DNA of 64,000 nt from Bacillus pumilus (GCF_009937765.1 NZ_CP047089.1:2974272-3038271); one strand, 5' to 3'. Shown: positions 8,261 to 16,592, numbered from the stretch's first letter. Translations and numbers: made by a program. Notes: generated by a model not told the origin, from the sequence alone.

Positions 8261-9292
8261 TCATTCATCTGGATACATCATGATTTTGACACTATCACCT
8301 TCAGGGTGTCTTGCGCATTCTATTGCCTGCAGGAGCTGACTTAATGGATAACGATGCGTCACCATCTTTTCTGTGTTGACCACTTTTGCTCTTAAAAGTT
8401 CAAGGGCTTCGAGGTAGTGATAAGGATGTGAGGAATAGGCGCCTACCACTTTCACTTCATCATGAAAAAATCGATCAGCCGGAATGGAGACGTCTCCCTT
8501 TGGAAAATGAGCAAACACTAAAATTGTTCCACCTCTCGCTACTGCTTGAAACGCTTCTTTTAACAGCGCACTACTCCCAACAGAAATAATAACGAGGTCT
8601 ACTCCCTTTCCGTTTGTTTCTCTCATGACCCGGTCTTCCACAGGCTCAGAGGCTGGATGAAAAGCGACGTCTGCACCTAAATTTCTCGCTTGTAGCAGCC
8701 GGTTCTCATTCACATCCGTTATCATTATTTTCCCAGCCAAATAATGTTTGGCAAGCTGTAGTTGAATACAGCCAATTTGCCCTGCTCCAAGGATCAACAC
8801 AGAATCTCCTGGATGAACAGGTGCTCGTTCAAACCCGTGCAGGCAGCAGGCAACTGGCTCCACCATCGCCCCTTGTTCATATGAGACGTCATTCGGGAGC
8901 TTGCCCATTGTGTGTTTGACATGTAATGCAGGTACACGGATATACTCTGAAAATCCGCCTGGATCTACGTTAGTAGCTGAAAACTGCGGACACATTGTGT
9001 AAAATCCTCTTTGACAAAAGTCACAGGTAAAGCAAGGTACATGGTGCGCAACATAAACCCTGTCTCCCATTTTTATATTTGACACATGCTTTCCAGTTTC
9101 AACAATATCACCAGCGATTTCGTGCCCTAGTACCGTTCCAGGAGGCACCGTCTCATGTGTCGCCTTGTAAATATCTGTGCCACATAAGCCGCATGCACGC
9201 ATTCTTAATAGAACTTCATCATCGCCAATTGCAGGCCGGTTCCGCTTCTCATACCGAATGTCCTCTGAAGAATAAAAGACAGCTGATTTCAT
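8261..9292 (-). CDS. Zinc-dependent alcohol/polyol(-phosphate) dehydrogenase, GatD-like
   Basis: A 343-residue medium-chain dehydrogenase. The catalytic zinc ligands are in ACGLCGTDIY and GHE. The structural zinc cluster is complete (CFTCDFCQRGFYTMC). A Rossmann domain follows (ILGAGQIGCIQLQL). The family includes sorbitol, threonine and galactitol-1-phosphate dehydrogenases. Being last in a galactitol-type PTS operon, the likely substrate is the phosphorylated polyol delivered by the PTS, oxidised with NAD+ to a keto-phosphate. The ATG overlaps the stop codon of the preceding gene (ATGA), and a terminator follows the gene. Confidence 0.88.
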   Translation of the reverse strand: MKSAVFYSSEDIRYEKRNRPAIGDDEVLLRMRACGLCGTDIYKATHETVPPGTVLGHEIAGDIVETGKHVSNIKMGDRVYVAHHVPCFTCDFCQRGFYTMCPQFSATNVDPGGFSEYIRVPALHVKHTMGKLPNDVSYEQGAMVEPVACCLHGFERAPVHPGDSVLILGAGQIGCIQLQLAKHYLAGKIMITDVNENRLLQARNLGADVAFHPASEPVEDRVMRETNGKGVDLVIISVGSSALLKEAFQAVARGGTILVFAHFPKGDVSIPADRFFHDEVKVVGAYSSHPYHYLEALELLRAKVVNTEKMVTHRYPLSQLLQAIECARHPEGDSVKIMMYPDE

Positions 9293-9735
9293 GTAGCTGC
9301 ATCCTCCTTTTCATCACCTTTCGCAAAATCCTGCAACGTTTGCACAAGCTGTTTGTACTCACTCATCTCACTGGAGATCCAGTAACGTCCTCCGAATATG
9401 CGAGATGGGCCAACCCTGACATAGACTTTCCCGATATGAGGGTATGGCTTGATAAAAAGCTTTCCTTTAATATCAGAGACCGCATATGTGTGCCATCTGC
9501 CAAACGCTCCGATTTTGAGTTTATCTTCACTAATGATGACGTTTGTCGGTTGGTTCAGTCCAGTGATGCTAGAAAGCATGAGAATAGGCAGCGTATAAAC
9601 GCCTAACACAGCTAACGGTTCAGGTCCTGCTGACATTAACGTATAAAGAGACCAAAGGAAAAACAGACAGATGAGTACGGCTGGAAGAAAAATAGACAAC
9701 ACTGCAGACGTTCGGCTATAAGCATGATGCTGCAT
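9289..9735 (-). CDS. Membrane protein of unknown function with a PH-like tail, inside the PTS operon
   Basis: A 148-residue protein using ATG 9735, which has AAAGGAGG seven bases upstream; a longer reading frame exists but lacks a ribosome site. Two hydrophobic segments (about residues 12-33 and 38-55) are followed by a beta-rich cytoplasmic part beginning NVIISEDKLKIGAFG, which resembles bacterial PH-like domains. The stop overlaps the dehydrogenase start, so the two are probably coupled. Such a protein is not a usual component of PTS operons. I do not recognise the family and its role in the pathway is open. Confidence 0.75.
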   Translation of the reverse strand: MQHHAYSRTSAVLSIFLPAVLICLFFLWSLYTLMSAGPEPLAVLGVYTLPILMLSSITGLNQPTNVIISEDKLKIGAFGRWHTYAVSDIKGKLFIKPYPHIGKVYVRVGPSRIFGGRYWISSEMSEYKQLVQTLQDFAKGDEKEDAAT

Positions 9736-9796
9736 GAGACGTCCTCCTTTCAGATACATAGAAGGAGCCACGAAAGCTCCTCCATGGGATGATTGT

Positions 9797-10075
9797 TTAC
9801 TTAATATGATCGATGATTTTTTCAATATCATCTTCAATGCCAAATCCGGTTAAAAAAGATAATGTTTGAATGACAGGCGTTCCTTTCGTATCACTCACTG
9901 GTGTGGTCGTCACGATTAAATCGGCGCCCTCCGCTTTTTGCGGGACTTCTGATGCCTTGCACTGCTCCACCACAACATCGTATCCTTTTTCCTTTAACGT
10001 CTCTTCAACCTTTTTAGCAACAACCGTTGATGTTGCAACCGCTGTTCCGCATGAAACCAATATTTTCTTTGCCAT
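9797..10075 (-). CDS. PTS galactitol-type EIIB component
   Basis: A 92-residue cytoplasmic phosphocarrier. The phosphorylated cysteine is Cys9 in LVSCGTAVATST, followed by the standard small alpha/beta fold. It passes phosphate from EIIA to the sugar bound at EIIC. Galactitol-type (GatB) EIIB proteins have this length. GGAGGG lies six bases before the ATG, and the gene is 19 bases behind EIIC. Specificity cannot be read from the sequence; galactitol, other hexitols or pentitols are possible. Confidence 0.92.
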   Translation of the reverse strand: MAKKILVSCGTAVATSTVVAKKVEETLKEKGYDVVVEQCKASEVPQKAEGADLIVTTTPVSDTKGTPVIQTLSFLTGFGIEDDIEKIIDHIK

Positions 10076-10094
10076 AAGAATCCCTCCAACTCGT

Positions 10095-11468
10095 TTATTG
10101 ATCTTTCTGATCTAAGCCCATTTCTTTCGCATACTGCTTTCTAATATCATTTCGCACCCAGTACCATAGAAGCGCATAAGCCAAAGCACAGATGATGGCT
10201 GCAATAAAGTACGGATTGCTCGGATCAAGAAGTCTCACCATGATCCAAGGAATGACGTGGGAACCAAGGTCAATACCTGAAATCATATTGGCTCCTTCTG
10301 GGAAGTCAAACCCGACTGCTTTCCCCATTGTTGTCGCAAGTGGTGCAAGATTCGTTGCGATAAAGAAGACAATCATTAATGTGAAAATACTGTTAATAAG
10401 TCCGCGAATAATATTTCCACGAGCGGCGGCTACTGCCCATACAACTGTAAATGGTAGAACTGATAAGTCAGCAAACGGCAGCATGCCATTGTAAGGCAGA
10501 ACGACTGCAAGTAGAATCGTCATTGGCACCATTAGAAGGGCTACCGCCATATTCGCCGGATGACCAATTACAATTGCTGTATCTAAGCCAATATAGACAT
10601 TTTTCCCTGGGAAGCGCTTTTGAATATAAGAACGAGCGCCCTCAGAGATTGGAATAAGACCTTCCATTAATAACGCAACCATTCTTGGCATGAGCACAAG
10701 AACTGCTGCCATTTGAATACCAAGCGTCATGACGCCTTTCGCATCATAGCCACCCAAAAGACCAATAATGATACCAAGTATGAGACCCATCACAAGCGGT
10801 TCGCCAAAAATACCAAAACGTTTCTTCAATGTTTCTGGATCAGCATGAATTTTGTTTAAGCCAGGGATTTTGTCAATGATGCGGTTGGACGCATACATAA
10901 GCGGCGCGAAGTTGACCGTTTCAGCATGAGCCATCGATACGCCTTTCAATCCAAAATGGTGTTCGATTGTCGGTGCCGTCCAATCTGCTAATTTAAGCGT
11001 GATAGCAGAGACGATCAACCCAACAGCAAGTGCCAAGAACATATTATGATAAGCGTAGTAAGTCACAGAGGCTGCGAAAATCAAATGCCAGAAGTTCCAA
11101 ATATCCACATTCAGTGTTTTCGTAAAGTTAACGGACAATAAGATGACATTTAACAAAAGCACAAGAGGAATCATCAAAGGGGCAACGGGTGTACCAAAGG
11201 ATATAGCCGCTCCAATCGGCCAACCAACATCCAAAATATCGAGCTTTAGCCCAAGGGAATTAACCATGGCTTTTGCTGCTGGCCCAAGGCCGCTCACAAG
11301 TAAATTAATAACAAGGTTGACACCGACAAAACCAATTCCGATCGTAATACCGGCTCGGAAGGATTTTTTAAAGCCTTGCCTTAAAATCATACCGAAAAGC
11401 GTCATAATAATCGGGAGCATAATAGTTGGTCCAAGGTCTAATATAAAATCGACAGCTTGCTTGATCAT
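10095..11468 (-). CDS. PTS galactitol-type EIIC component (membrane permease)
   Basis: A 457-residue polytopic membrane protein of the GatC family with about ten or more hydrophobic segments. Recognisable GatC-type segments include GVSMAHAETVNFAPLMYASN and GLDTAIVIGHPANMAVALL. It binds and translocates the polyol while EIIB phosphorylates it. AGGAGGTGG precedes the start. Between this gene and EIIA a cre-like site and a further TTACATTTGT motif occur, so EIIC-EIIB-downstream expression may be controlled separately from EIIA. Confidence 0.92.
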   Translation of the reverse strand: MIKQAVDFILDLGPTIMLPIIMTLFGMILRQGFKKSFRAGITIGIGFVGVNLVINLLVSGLGPAAKAMVNSLGLKLDILDVGWPIGAAISFGTPVAPLMIPLVLLLNVILLSVNFTKTLNVDIWNFWHLIFAASVTYYAYHNMFLALAVGLIVSAITLKLADWTAPTIEHHFGLKGVSMAHAETVNFAPLMYASNRIIDKIPGLNKIHADPETLKKRFGIFGEPLVMGLILGIIIGLLGGYDAKGVMTLGIQMAAVLVLMPRMVALLMEGLIPISEGARSYIQKRFPGKNVYIGLDTAIVIGHPANMAVALLMVPMTILLAVVLPYNGMLPFADLSVLPFTVVWAVAAARGNIIRGLINSIFTLMIVFFIATNLAPLATTMGKAVGFDFPEGANMISGIDLGSHVIPWIMVRLLDPSNPYFIAAIICALAYALLWYWVRNDIRKQYAKEMGLDQKDQ

Positions 11469-11492
11469 ACATCCACCTCCTGGATTTTTCAG

Positions 11493-11513
11493 ATAAAGCG
11501 CTTACATTTGTTT
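11493..11513. promoter_or_regulatory. cre-like site overlapping an operator-like half site between EIIA and EIIC
   Basis: ATAAAGCGCTTACA at 11493-11506 is identical to the cre-like site at 12067-12080. The following bases give TTACATTTGT (11503-11512), the same motif as in the acoA operator. Confidence 0.5.
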
Positions 11514-11522
11514 TGCGAAAGT

Positions 11523-11990
11523 CTATTGGTTTAATTCTTTCTGAAGCACATCAACCGCTTCTTCATACGACGTCATATCAGACAGCTTCGTCATCACCTC
11601 TTCTTTTCTAAAAAGTGTCATGAGCTTCTCTAACATCACAAGTTGCTTACTAGGTTCAGAGATTGCTAGGACGAACACAATTTTGGCTTGCACAGTTTCA
11701 TCAGGGCTTCCCATCTTGTGAAAGATAACAGGTTCCTTTAAAGTGGCTACACTAATCGCTGGTTTATTCACATGCTCTGGATCTGTATGTGGAATTGCTA
11801 CACCAAAGGTCGCAAGTGGAAGGCCTGTCGGATATGTTTTTTCCCTTTCCAGCACCGCTGGTAAAAAACTCGATTTAATATATCCTCCCGCTTCTAATCG
11901 CTCTGCTAAATATGTGGTCACCTCCTCTCTCGAAGATGCATCGTACTGCAATTTGATCAGCTGTTCATCTAACTCAAACAAGTTGTTCAA
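11523..11990 (-). CDS. PTS EIIA component (fructose/mannitol/galactitol type)
   Basis: A 155-residue EIIA of the nitrogen/fructose fold. The phosphorylated histidine is about His68 in FGVAIPHTDPEH. I chose the TTG at 11990 because GGGGTGG lies just upstream and the family starts near this residue; the frame is open further upstream without a good ribosome site. As first gene of the operon it receives phosphate from HPr and hands it to EIIB. Confidence 0.88.
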   Translation of the reverse strand: MNNLFELDEQLIKLQYDASSREEVTTYLAERLEAGGYIKSSFLPAVLEREKTYPTGLPLATFGVAIPHTDPEHVNKPAISVATLKEPVIFHKMGSPDETVQAKIVFVLAISEPSKQLVMLEKLMTLFRKEEVMTKLSDMTSYEEAVDVLQKELNQ

Positions 11991-12066
11991 ACAACCACCC
12001 CTTTCATTTGGTATAAATATGAACACATGTAACAAAAAGAAAGAACATTTCGGAATAGAACCTTTT

Positions 12067-12080
12067 ATAAAGCGCTTACA
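12067..12080 (-). promoter_or_regulatory. cre-like site in the PTS operon leader
   Basis: Minus strand TGTAAGCGCTTTAT matches the cre consensus except in its last two bases. It is about 45 bases downstream of the -10 box, a position where CcpA binding would block elongation. Confidence 0.55.
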
Positions 12081-12109
12081 AATATACTTCCTGAAAAATG
12101 TTCAATGTT

Positions 12110-12124
12110 GTTACCTTTGTAAGG
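12110..12124. promoter_or_regulatory. Putative operator at the PTS promoter
   Basis: TTAC-CTTT-GTAA (12111-12122) is an inverted repeat directly downstream of the -10. It is the counterpart of TTAC-ATTT-GTAA at the acoA promoter. A related motif (minus strand GTTACATGTGTTC) lies at 12022-12034. Confidence 0.6.
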
Positions 12125-12153
12125 ATATTATAATATTCTAAATTATAAGTCAA
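12125..12153 (-). promoter_or_regulatory. Sigma-A promoter of the PTS operon
   Basis: Minus strand TTGACT (12148-12153), 17-base spacer, TAATAT (12125-12130); a TATAAT two bases upstream is an alternative -10. Confidence 0.7.
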
Positions 12154-12173
12154 TGTTCCTAGGAAAATTTTAT

Positions 12174-12196
12174 AAAAAAAGATGCCATCTTTTTTT
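12174..12196. terminator. Short A/T-flanked palindrome, possible bidirectional terminator
   Basis: AAAAAAAGATG and CATCTTTTTTT pair almost back to back upstream of the PTS promoter. It would stop transcripts from either side. The stem is A/T rich, so the call is tentative. Confidence 0.4.
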
Positions 12197-12265
12197 AAAT
12201 CTGTTCTCCTTCTTATTAAATGTGTCTTCCGCTCTCTAATCAGCTTTGTTTCTAATATTTTTAAT

Positions 12266-12302
12266 AAAAAAAGAAACGCCATCCTGAAGAGGCGTTTCTT
12301 TT
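12266..12302 (-). terminator. Terminator of ggt
   Basis: AGAAACGCC / GGCGTTTCT stem with a nine-base loop; the minus-strand U-run comes from the A-tract at 12266-12272. Confidence 0.85.
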
Positions 12303-12316
12303 CCCGGGAAATGTAC

Positions 12317-14068
12317 TTATTGAGCAGAGAGCTTTAAATTGACGCCAACGGCAGTTCCGTTTCTCGAAGAGTCAGCCACTCCAGTAAAGGTTCCTGCTTT
12401 TCGATCAATGAGTAGCGCTTGGACATTTCCTATATCAATAGGCGAATTGCCGAAACGATGTCCCAGATCATTAAGCTTTGTTCTTACATCGAGAGGGACA
12501 CCTACTTCATAACGATAAGATGTTGGGCTGTTTGTATAAATTCTTGGTTCTTCAACTGCATCCTGAAGTTCCATCTCATATTCAAGCAAATTCAAAATGG
12601 TTTGTGAAACAGAGGCAATAATGGTCGTTCCACCCGGTGAACCTACTGTCATGACAGGCTCATTATCTTTAAAAATGATGGTCGGTGTCATACTGGACAA
12701 TGGTCGTTTATTCGGCTGAACTTCATTTGCTCCGCCTGGTCTTGCATCAAAATCTGTTAGTTCATTGTTTAAGAAGAAACCATATTCTGGGACGAGAATC
12801 CCTGTACCAAATAACTGTTCAATGGTTGTCGTGAATGACACAACATTTCCCCACTGATCGGCAACAGTAAAATGTGTGGTCTCACCAATGGTTTTATCTT
12901 CAGGCTGCGAGACAATAGGTGATGGGTTTTTTTCATCCTCATACGCCCACGGATCCCCTTCTTTCGGGTTACGATTCTTTTGATCTAATTGAATAAGAGA
13001 GGCTCTTTCTGAAATGTAATCATCGTCTAATAGTCCTTTTAGTGGAACATCTACGAATTCGGGGTCGCCGGCATATGCAGCACGGTCAGCATAGGAGAGA
13101 TGCATCGTTTCAGCAAGTAGTTGATATTTTTCAAATGATTTGGGGTCATATTGAGATAGGTTAAAGTGATCAAGTATTTTGAGCATTTGCAGCATAAACA
13201 CCCCGCCTGAGCTTGGTGGAGGCATACTTGCAAGCTGGTATCCTTTATAGTCTCCCCAGATAGGCTTGTCAGTCTCGACCTCATAACGAGCAATGTCATC
13301 AGTTGTCATCGTCCCGCCAAAATCTTGGACTGTATTTGCAAGTGCCTTTGCTACTTTTCCTTCATAAAATGCTTTGCTTCCTTTTTTCGCAATGAGTTTA
13401 AATGTTTTTGCAAGACCTGGCTGAACGAGGAGGTCTCCTTCTTTGAGCGGCTGATCATTTGGAAGAAAGATTGGCGCTGCGGCCGTTTTCTTCAATTTTC
13501 CTTGATGATCGTCAATGGCTTTTGCCAGGACAGAATCGATTTCAAATCCATCCTCTGCCAGCTGAATGGAAGGCTTGATTAATTCCTTCATCGAGCGGGT
13601 TCCCCACTTATCTAATGCCGCTTCAAGACCTTTTACAGTCCCTGGAACACCAACAGCATTACCGTGTGTAGATCGCTCTGCAAACGGAATGACTTTGCCA
13701 TCATCTGTTAAAAACATATCTGGTGTCGCGCCTTGTGGTGCTCTTTCTCGACTATTGATGATAGATGTTTCTTTTGTCTTCCCATCATACACCATCATAA
13801 ATCCTCCGCCACCAATTCCAGACATCATAGGCTCTGTCACATTGAGTGCGTACTGGATAGCAACAGCAGCGTCAACAGCATTTCCACCTTTCTTTAATAC
13901 ATCTGCACCCACCTCTGATGCAAGCGGATGGGCAGTAGCCACCATGCCATCTTTCCCAACAGCTACTTTATTCCCATGAGGTTCGTTTGCAGCGACCTGA
14001 CTGACAGGCAGAAAAAACGAGAAAACAAGCAGACATATGGACAAAATAGTTAGAGAAATGCGTTTCAT
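12317..14068 (-). CDS. ggt: Gamma-glutamyltransferase precursor, secreted
   Basis: About 583 residues. It cleaves gamma-glutamyl bonds of glutathione and, in Bacillus, of poly-gamma-glutamate. An N-terminal signal peptide is clear (MKRISL, hydrophobic core, cleavage near SQVAANE). The protein is made as a proenzyme that cuts itself before a Thr; here the candidate nucleophile is Thr397 in GETTHFTVAD. The small subunit contains PGGTTI-type substrate-binding residues near MTVGSPGGTT. I chose ATG 14068, six bases after AAGGGGTG. It is a single-gene unit bounded by a terminator. Confidence 0.95.
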   Translation of the reverse strand: MKRISLTILSICLLVFSFFLPVSQVAANEPHGNKVAVGKDGMVATAHPLASEVGADVLKKGGNAVDAAVAIQYALNVTEPMMSGIGGGGFMMVYDGKTKETSIINSRERAPQGATPDMFLTDDGKVIPFAERSTHGNAVGVPGTVKGLEAALDKWGTRSMKELIKPSIQLAEDGFEIDSVLAKAIDDHQGKLKKTAAAPIFLPNDQPLKEGDLLVQPGLAKTFKLIAKKGSKAFYEGKVAKALANTVQDFGGTMTTDDIARYEVETDKPIWGDYKGYQLASMPPPSSGGVFMLQMLKILDHFNLSQYDPKSFEKYQLLAETMHLSYADRAAYAGDPEFVDVPLKGLLDDDYISERASLIQLDQKNRNPKEGDPWAYEDEKNPSPIVSQPEDKTIGETTHFTVADQWGNVVSFTTTIEQLFGTGILVPEYGFFLNNELTDFDARPGGANEVQPNKRPLSSMTPTIIFKDNEPVMTVGSPGGTTIIASVSQTILNLLEYEMELQDAVEEPRIYTNSPTSYRYEVGVPLDVRTKLNDLGHRFGNSPIDIGNVQALLIDRKAGTFTGVADSSRNGTAVGVNLKLSAQ

Positions 14069-14263
14069 ACACAACACCCCTTCCATATTCTTACTTTGAC
14101 CATACCGACTTCTTGACCAGAATACAATAGATTATTCTAAAATTTCTAATTTTTTCATCCTATCATCCTATATTCATCAAATATAAAGCGGGTTTTCAAA
14201 ACATATGACACACTTACTAAGTAGGGATAAAGACACTATCCTTTCATGTTTTTGATTTCACGG

Positions 14264-14269
14264 TATAAT
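14264..14269 (+). promoter_or_regulatory. -10 box of the ASCH-domain gene
   Basis: TATAAT 24 bases before the start codon; the -35 region is weak. Confidence 0.45.
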
Positions 14270-14292
14270 AAACGCATCACGAAGGGGGAAAA

Positions 14293-14754
14293 ATGATGAA
14301 TCAGAAGAGCACCTTATTTTGGGAAACATATTGGAAAGAAAAATTAGAAAGCGCACCAATTGACGCACCTGTTTCCGCTTGGGCATTTGGAGCAGACCCA
14401 GATCATTTGCTTGACCTTGTTCTGCAAGGGAAAAAAACAGCGACTTGTTCTGGACATCTTTTTTACGAAAAGGAACAGGAGCCGCTTCCAAAGGCAGGAC
14501 AATATGCGGTCATTTTGGACAGCCATGACGAACCAAAAGCCATCATAGAGATCACACATGTAGATGTCATGCCGATGAATGAGGTTCCAGAATCATTTGC
14601 CCGAGCAGAAGGTGAAGGCGATCTTTCTTATCAATATTGGTACAGAGCCCATCAAGAATTTTTCACAGAAGCACTCGAACCGTACGGATTAGAATTTAAA
14701 GAAGACATGCTCCTCGTTTGCGAGCGATTTAAACTTGTTTATTCAGCTTCTTAA
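14293..14754 (+). CDS. ASCH domain-containing protein
   Basis: A 153-residue protein with an ASCH fold: the conserved GKKTATCSG is at about residues 44-52, and the later ESFARAEGEGDLSYQYWYRAH matches the variable second half of this family (EGEGDLS-YWR-H pattern). ASCH proteins are related to PUA domains and are thought to bind RNA; some cleave modified nucleosides. AAGGGGG precedes the start. It stands alone between ggt and ykaA. The cellular role is unknown. Confidence 0.85.
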   Translation: MMNQKSTLFWETYWKEKLESAPIDAPVSAWAFGADPDHLLDLVLQGKKTATCSGHLFYEKEQEPLPKAGQYAVILDSHDEPKAIIEITHVDVMPMNEVPESFARAEGEGDLSYQYWYRAHQEFFTEALEPYGLEFKEDMLLVCERFKLVYSAS

Positions 14755-14760
14755 GCTTTA

Positions 14761-14788
14761 AGCGGTGCCAAAAATGGACCGCTTTTTT
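14761..14788 (+). terminator. Terminator of the ASCH-domain gene
   Basis: AGCGGT (14761-14766) / ACCGCT (14778-14783) followed by a run of T. Confidence 0.75.
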
Positions 14789-14873
14789 CATTTCTTTTCT
14801 CCTTTCTGAAAAAGGTGTGTTGAGAACACATCTTTAGGTCAGAATAAGATCAAATAGAAAAAGTGAAGAAATT

Positions 14874-14914
14874 TTCGACTACACCTGTTTTTTTTCGACA
14901 AAAGACTATATAAT
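14874..14914 (+). promoter_or_regulatory. ykaA-pit promoter region with Spo0A-box-like sites
   Basis: TATAAT at 14909-14914 is the likely -10. TTCGACA at 14894-14900 is a perfect inverse 0A box (TGTCGAA on the other strand) and lies in the spacer/-35 zone; TTCGACT at 14874-14880 is a one-mismatch copy. The placement would suit Spo0A repression. Confidence 0.5.
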
Positions 14915-14960
14915 TATTTGATGTGTGCATTGTCTCATTTATACAATGGAGGGTTTTTAC

Positions 14961-15578
14961 ATGTTAAAAAGGAAAAAAGACAAGTTTTCCGTCTTGTTAA
15001 CGGAAATTGCTAAAAATTTAGATGAAACTGCTGAGTATTTTGTTAGCTATAAAGTAACAAATCAAACCACTCTGAAAGAATTTTCTGACACATTGAAGGA
15101 ATATGAGACAAAAGGTGATAATCATGTTCATACTATGATTAAAGAGCTGAACAAAGCCTTTATTACACCGATTGAACGTGAAGACATTCTTCAATTGACG
15201 AATAGCCTCGACGATGTTTTAGATGGAATTGAGCATTTTTCAGCAACAATGGAAATTTATTCAATGACAAGCTCTGACGAACATATCGACAAATTCAGCC
15301 ACTACATCAGAGAATGTGCAAAGGAAATTTTAATTACAATCGATTTACTGGCTGAAAATCGCTTAAAAGATATTCAACCACACGCAATCAAAATCAAAGA
15401 GATCGAGCATAATTGTGACAATCTTTATCGTAAATCACTAAAGAACTTGTTTGGAAAAGAAACGGATCCAATCAAGGTCATTCAATACAAAGAAATTTAC
15501 GAAACACTTGAAGAAATTGCTGATTCCTGTCAAGGTGTTGCCAACAATCTAGAAACAATCATTATGAAGAATGCGTAA
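14961..15578 (+). CDS. ykaA: DUF47/PhoU-like accessory protein of the phosphate transporter
   Basis: A 205-residue helical protein of the DUF47 family, related to PhoU. It is rich in long amphipathic helices and has conserved acidic patches (EREDILQLTNSLDDVLDGIE) that bind metal in relatives. Such genes are nearly always next to pit and are thought to control the transporter. ATG 14961 has GGAGG upstream; the longer frame has no ribosome site. Fifteen bases separate it from pit. Confidence 0.9.
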   Translation: MLKRKKDKFSVLLTEIAKNLDETAEYFVSYKVTNQTTLKEFSDTLKEYETKGDNHVHTMIKELNKAFITPIEREDILQLTNSLDDVLDGIEHFSATMEIYSMTSSDEHIDKFSHYIRECAKEILITIDLLAENRLKDIQPHAIKIKEIEHNCDNLYRKSLKNLFGKETDPIKVIQYKEIYETLEEIADSCQGVANNLETIIMKNA

Positions 15579-15593
15579 CGGGGTTAGTTAAAC

Positions 15594-16592
15594 ATGGATA
15601 CATTACTCATCCTTACCATATTTATTGTCATTTGTGCACTTGCTTTTGATTTCATCAACGGATTTCACGATACAGCAAATGCCATTGCCACTTCGGTTTC
15701 AACAAAGGCGTTAAAGCCTAGACATGCTATTATTATGGCAGCGTTCATGAACTTCTTAGGAGCAATGACATTTACAGGTGTGGCAAAGTCCATTACAAAA
15801 GACATCGCAGATCCTTTCACACTTCAAAACGGTTCTGTCGTCATTTTGGCTGCATTAATTGCGGCTATTACTTGGAACTTGCTTACTTGGTATTACGGGA
15901 TTCCGAGTAGTTCATCGCATGCACTGATCGGATCAATTGCAGGAGCTGTTATTGCCTCTGCTGGTTTTGGCGCTTTAAACTATTCGGGGTTCATTAAAAT
16001 CATTCAAGCACTATTGCTTTCACCTATCCTAGCATTCGTATTGGGATATATCGTGTATACCATTGTTAAATTTATATTTAGAAACAACAATCTTGCCAAA
16101 ACAAATAAACAATTCCGTCGTGTTCAAATTTTAACTGCTGCACTACAATCGTATACCCACGGAACAAACGATGCGCAAAAAGCGATGGGAATTATTACGA
16201 TGGCTTTAATTGCAGGTAATTTGCATACAACAGACGACATTCCTTTCTGGGTACAGTTCTCTTGTGCGCTTGCAATGGGACTAGGTACTTCTATTGGCGG
16301 CTGGAAGATTATTAAAACAGTCGGCGGTAAAATTATGAAAATTCGTCCAGTAAACGGAGTATCTGCCGATTTAACGGGGGCAGCTATTATCTTTGGTGCG
16401 ACATTTATTCACTTACCTGTTAGTACCACTCACGTGATCTCATCTTCTATTCTAGGTGTAGGTTCTGCACACAGAGTAAAAGGAGTAAACTGGGGTACAG
16501 CAAAACGCATGCTTGTCACTTGGGTGATCACATTACCGATTTCAGGAACTCTCGGGGCTCTTATATACTTTGTGTTAAATGCGATTATCTAA
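15594..16592 (+). CDS. pit: Low-affinity inorganic phosphate transporter
   Basis: A 332-residue PiT-family membrane protein with two inverted repeats, each carrying the signature: FINGFHDTANAIATSV near the N-terminus and SYTHGTNDAQKAMGI in the middle. It takes up metal-phosphate by proton symport. About ten membrane segments can be counted. It is the second gene of the ykaA-pit operon, followed by a strong terminator. Confidence 0.95.
   Translation: MDTLLILTIFIVICALAFDFINGFHDTANAIATSVSTKALKPRHAIIMAAFMNFLGAMTFTGVAKSITKDIADPFTLQNGSVVILAALIAAITWNLLTWYYGIPSSSSHALIGSIAGAVIASAGFGALNYSGFIKIIQALLLSPILAFVLGYIVYTIVKFIFRNNNLAKTNKQFRRVQILTAALQSYTHGTNDAQKAMGIITMALIAGNLHTTDDIPFWVQFSCALAMGLGTSIGGWKIIKTVGGKIMKIRPVNGVSADLTGAAIIFGATFIHLPVSTTHVISSSILGVGSAHRVKGVNWGTAKRMLVTWVITLPISGTLGALIYFVLNAII

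Noticed and set aside
12076-12282. 68-codon frame upstream of the PTS operon
   Set aside because: It covers the promoter, cre and operator region and has no ribosome site or recognisable protein sequence.
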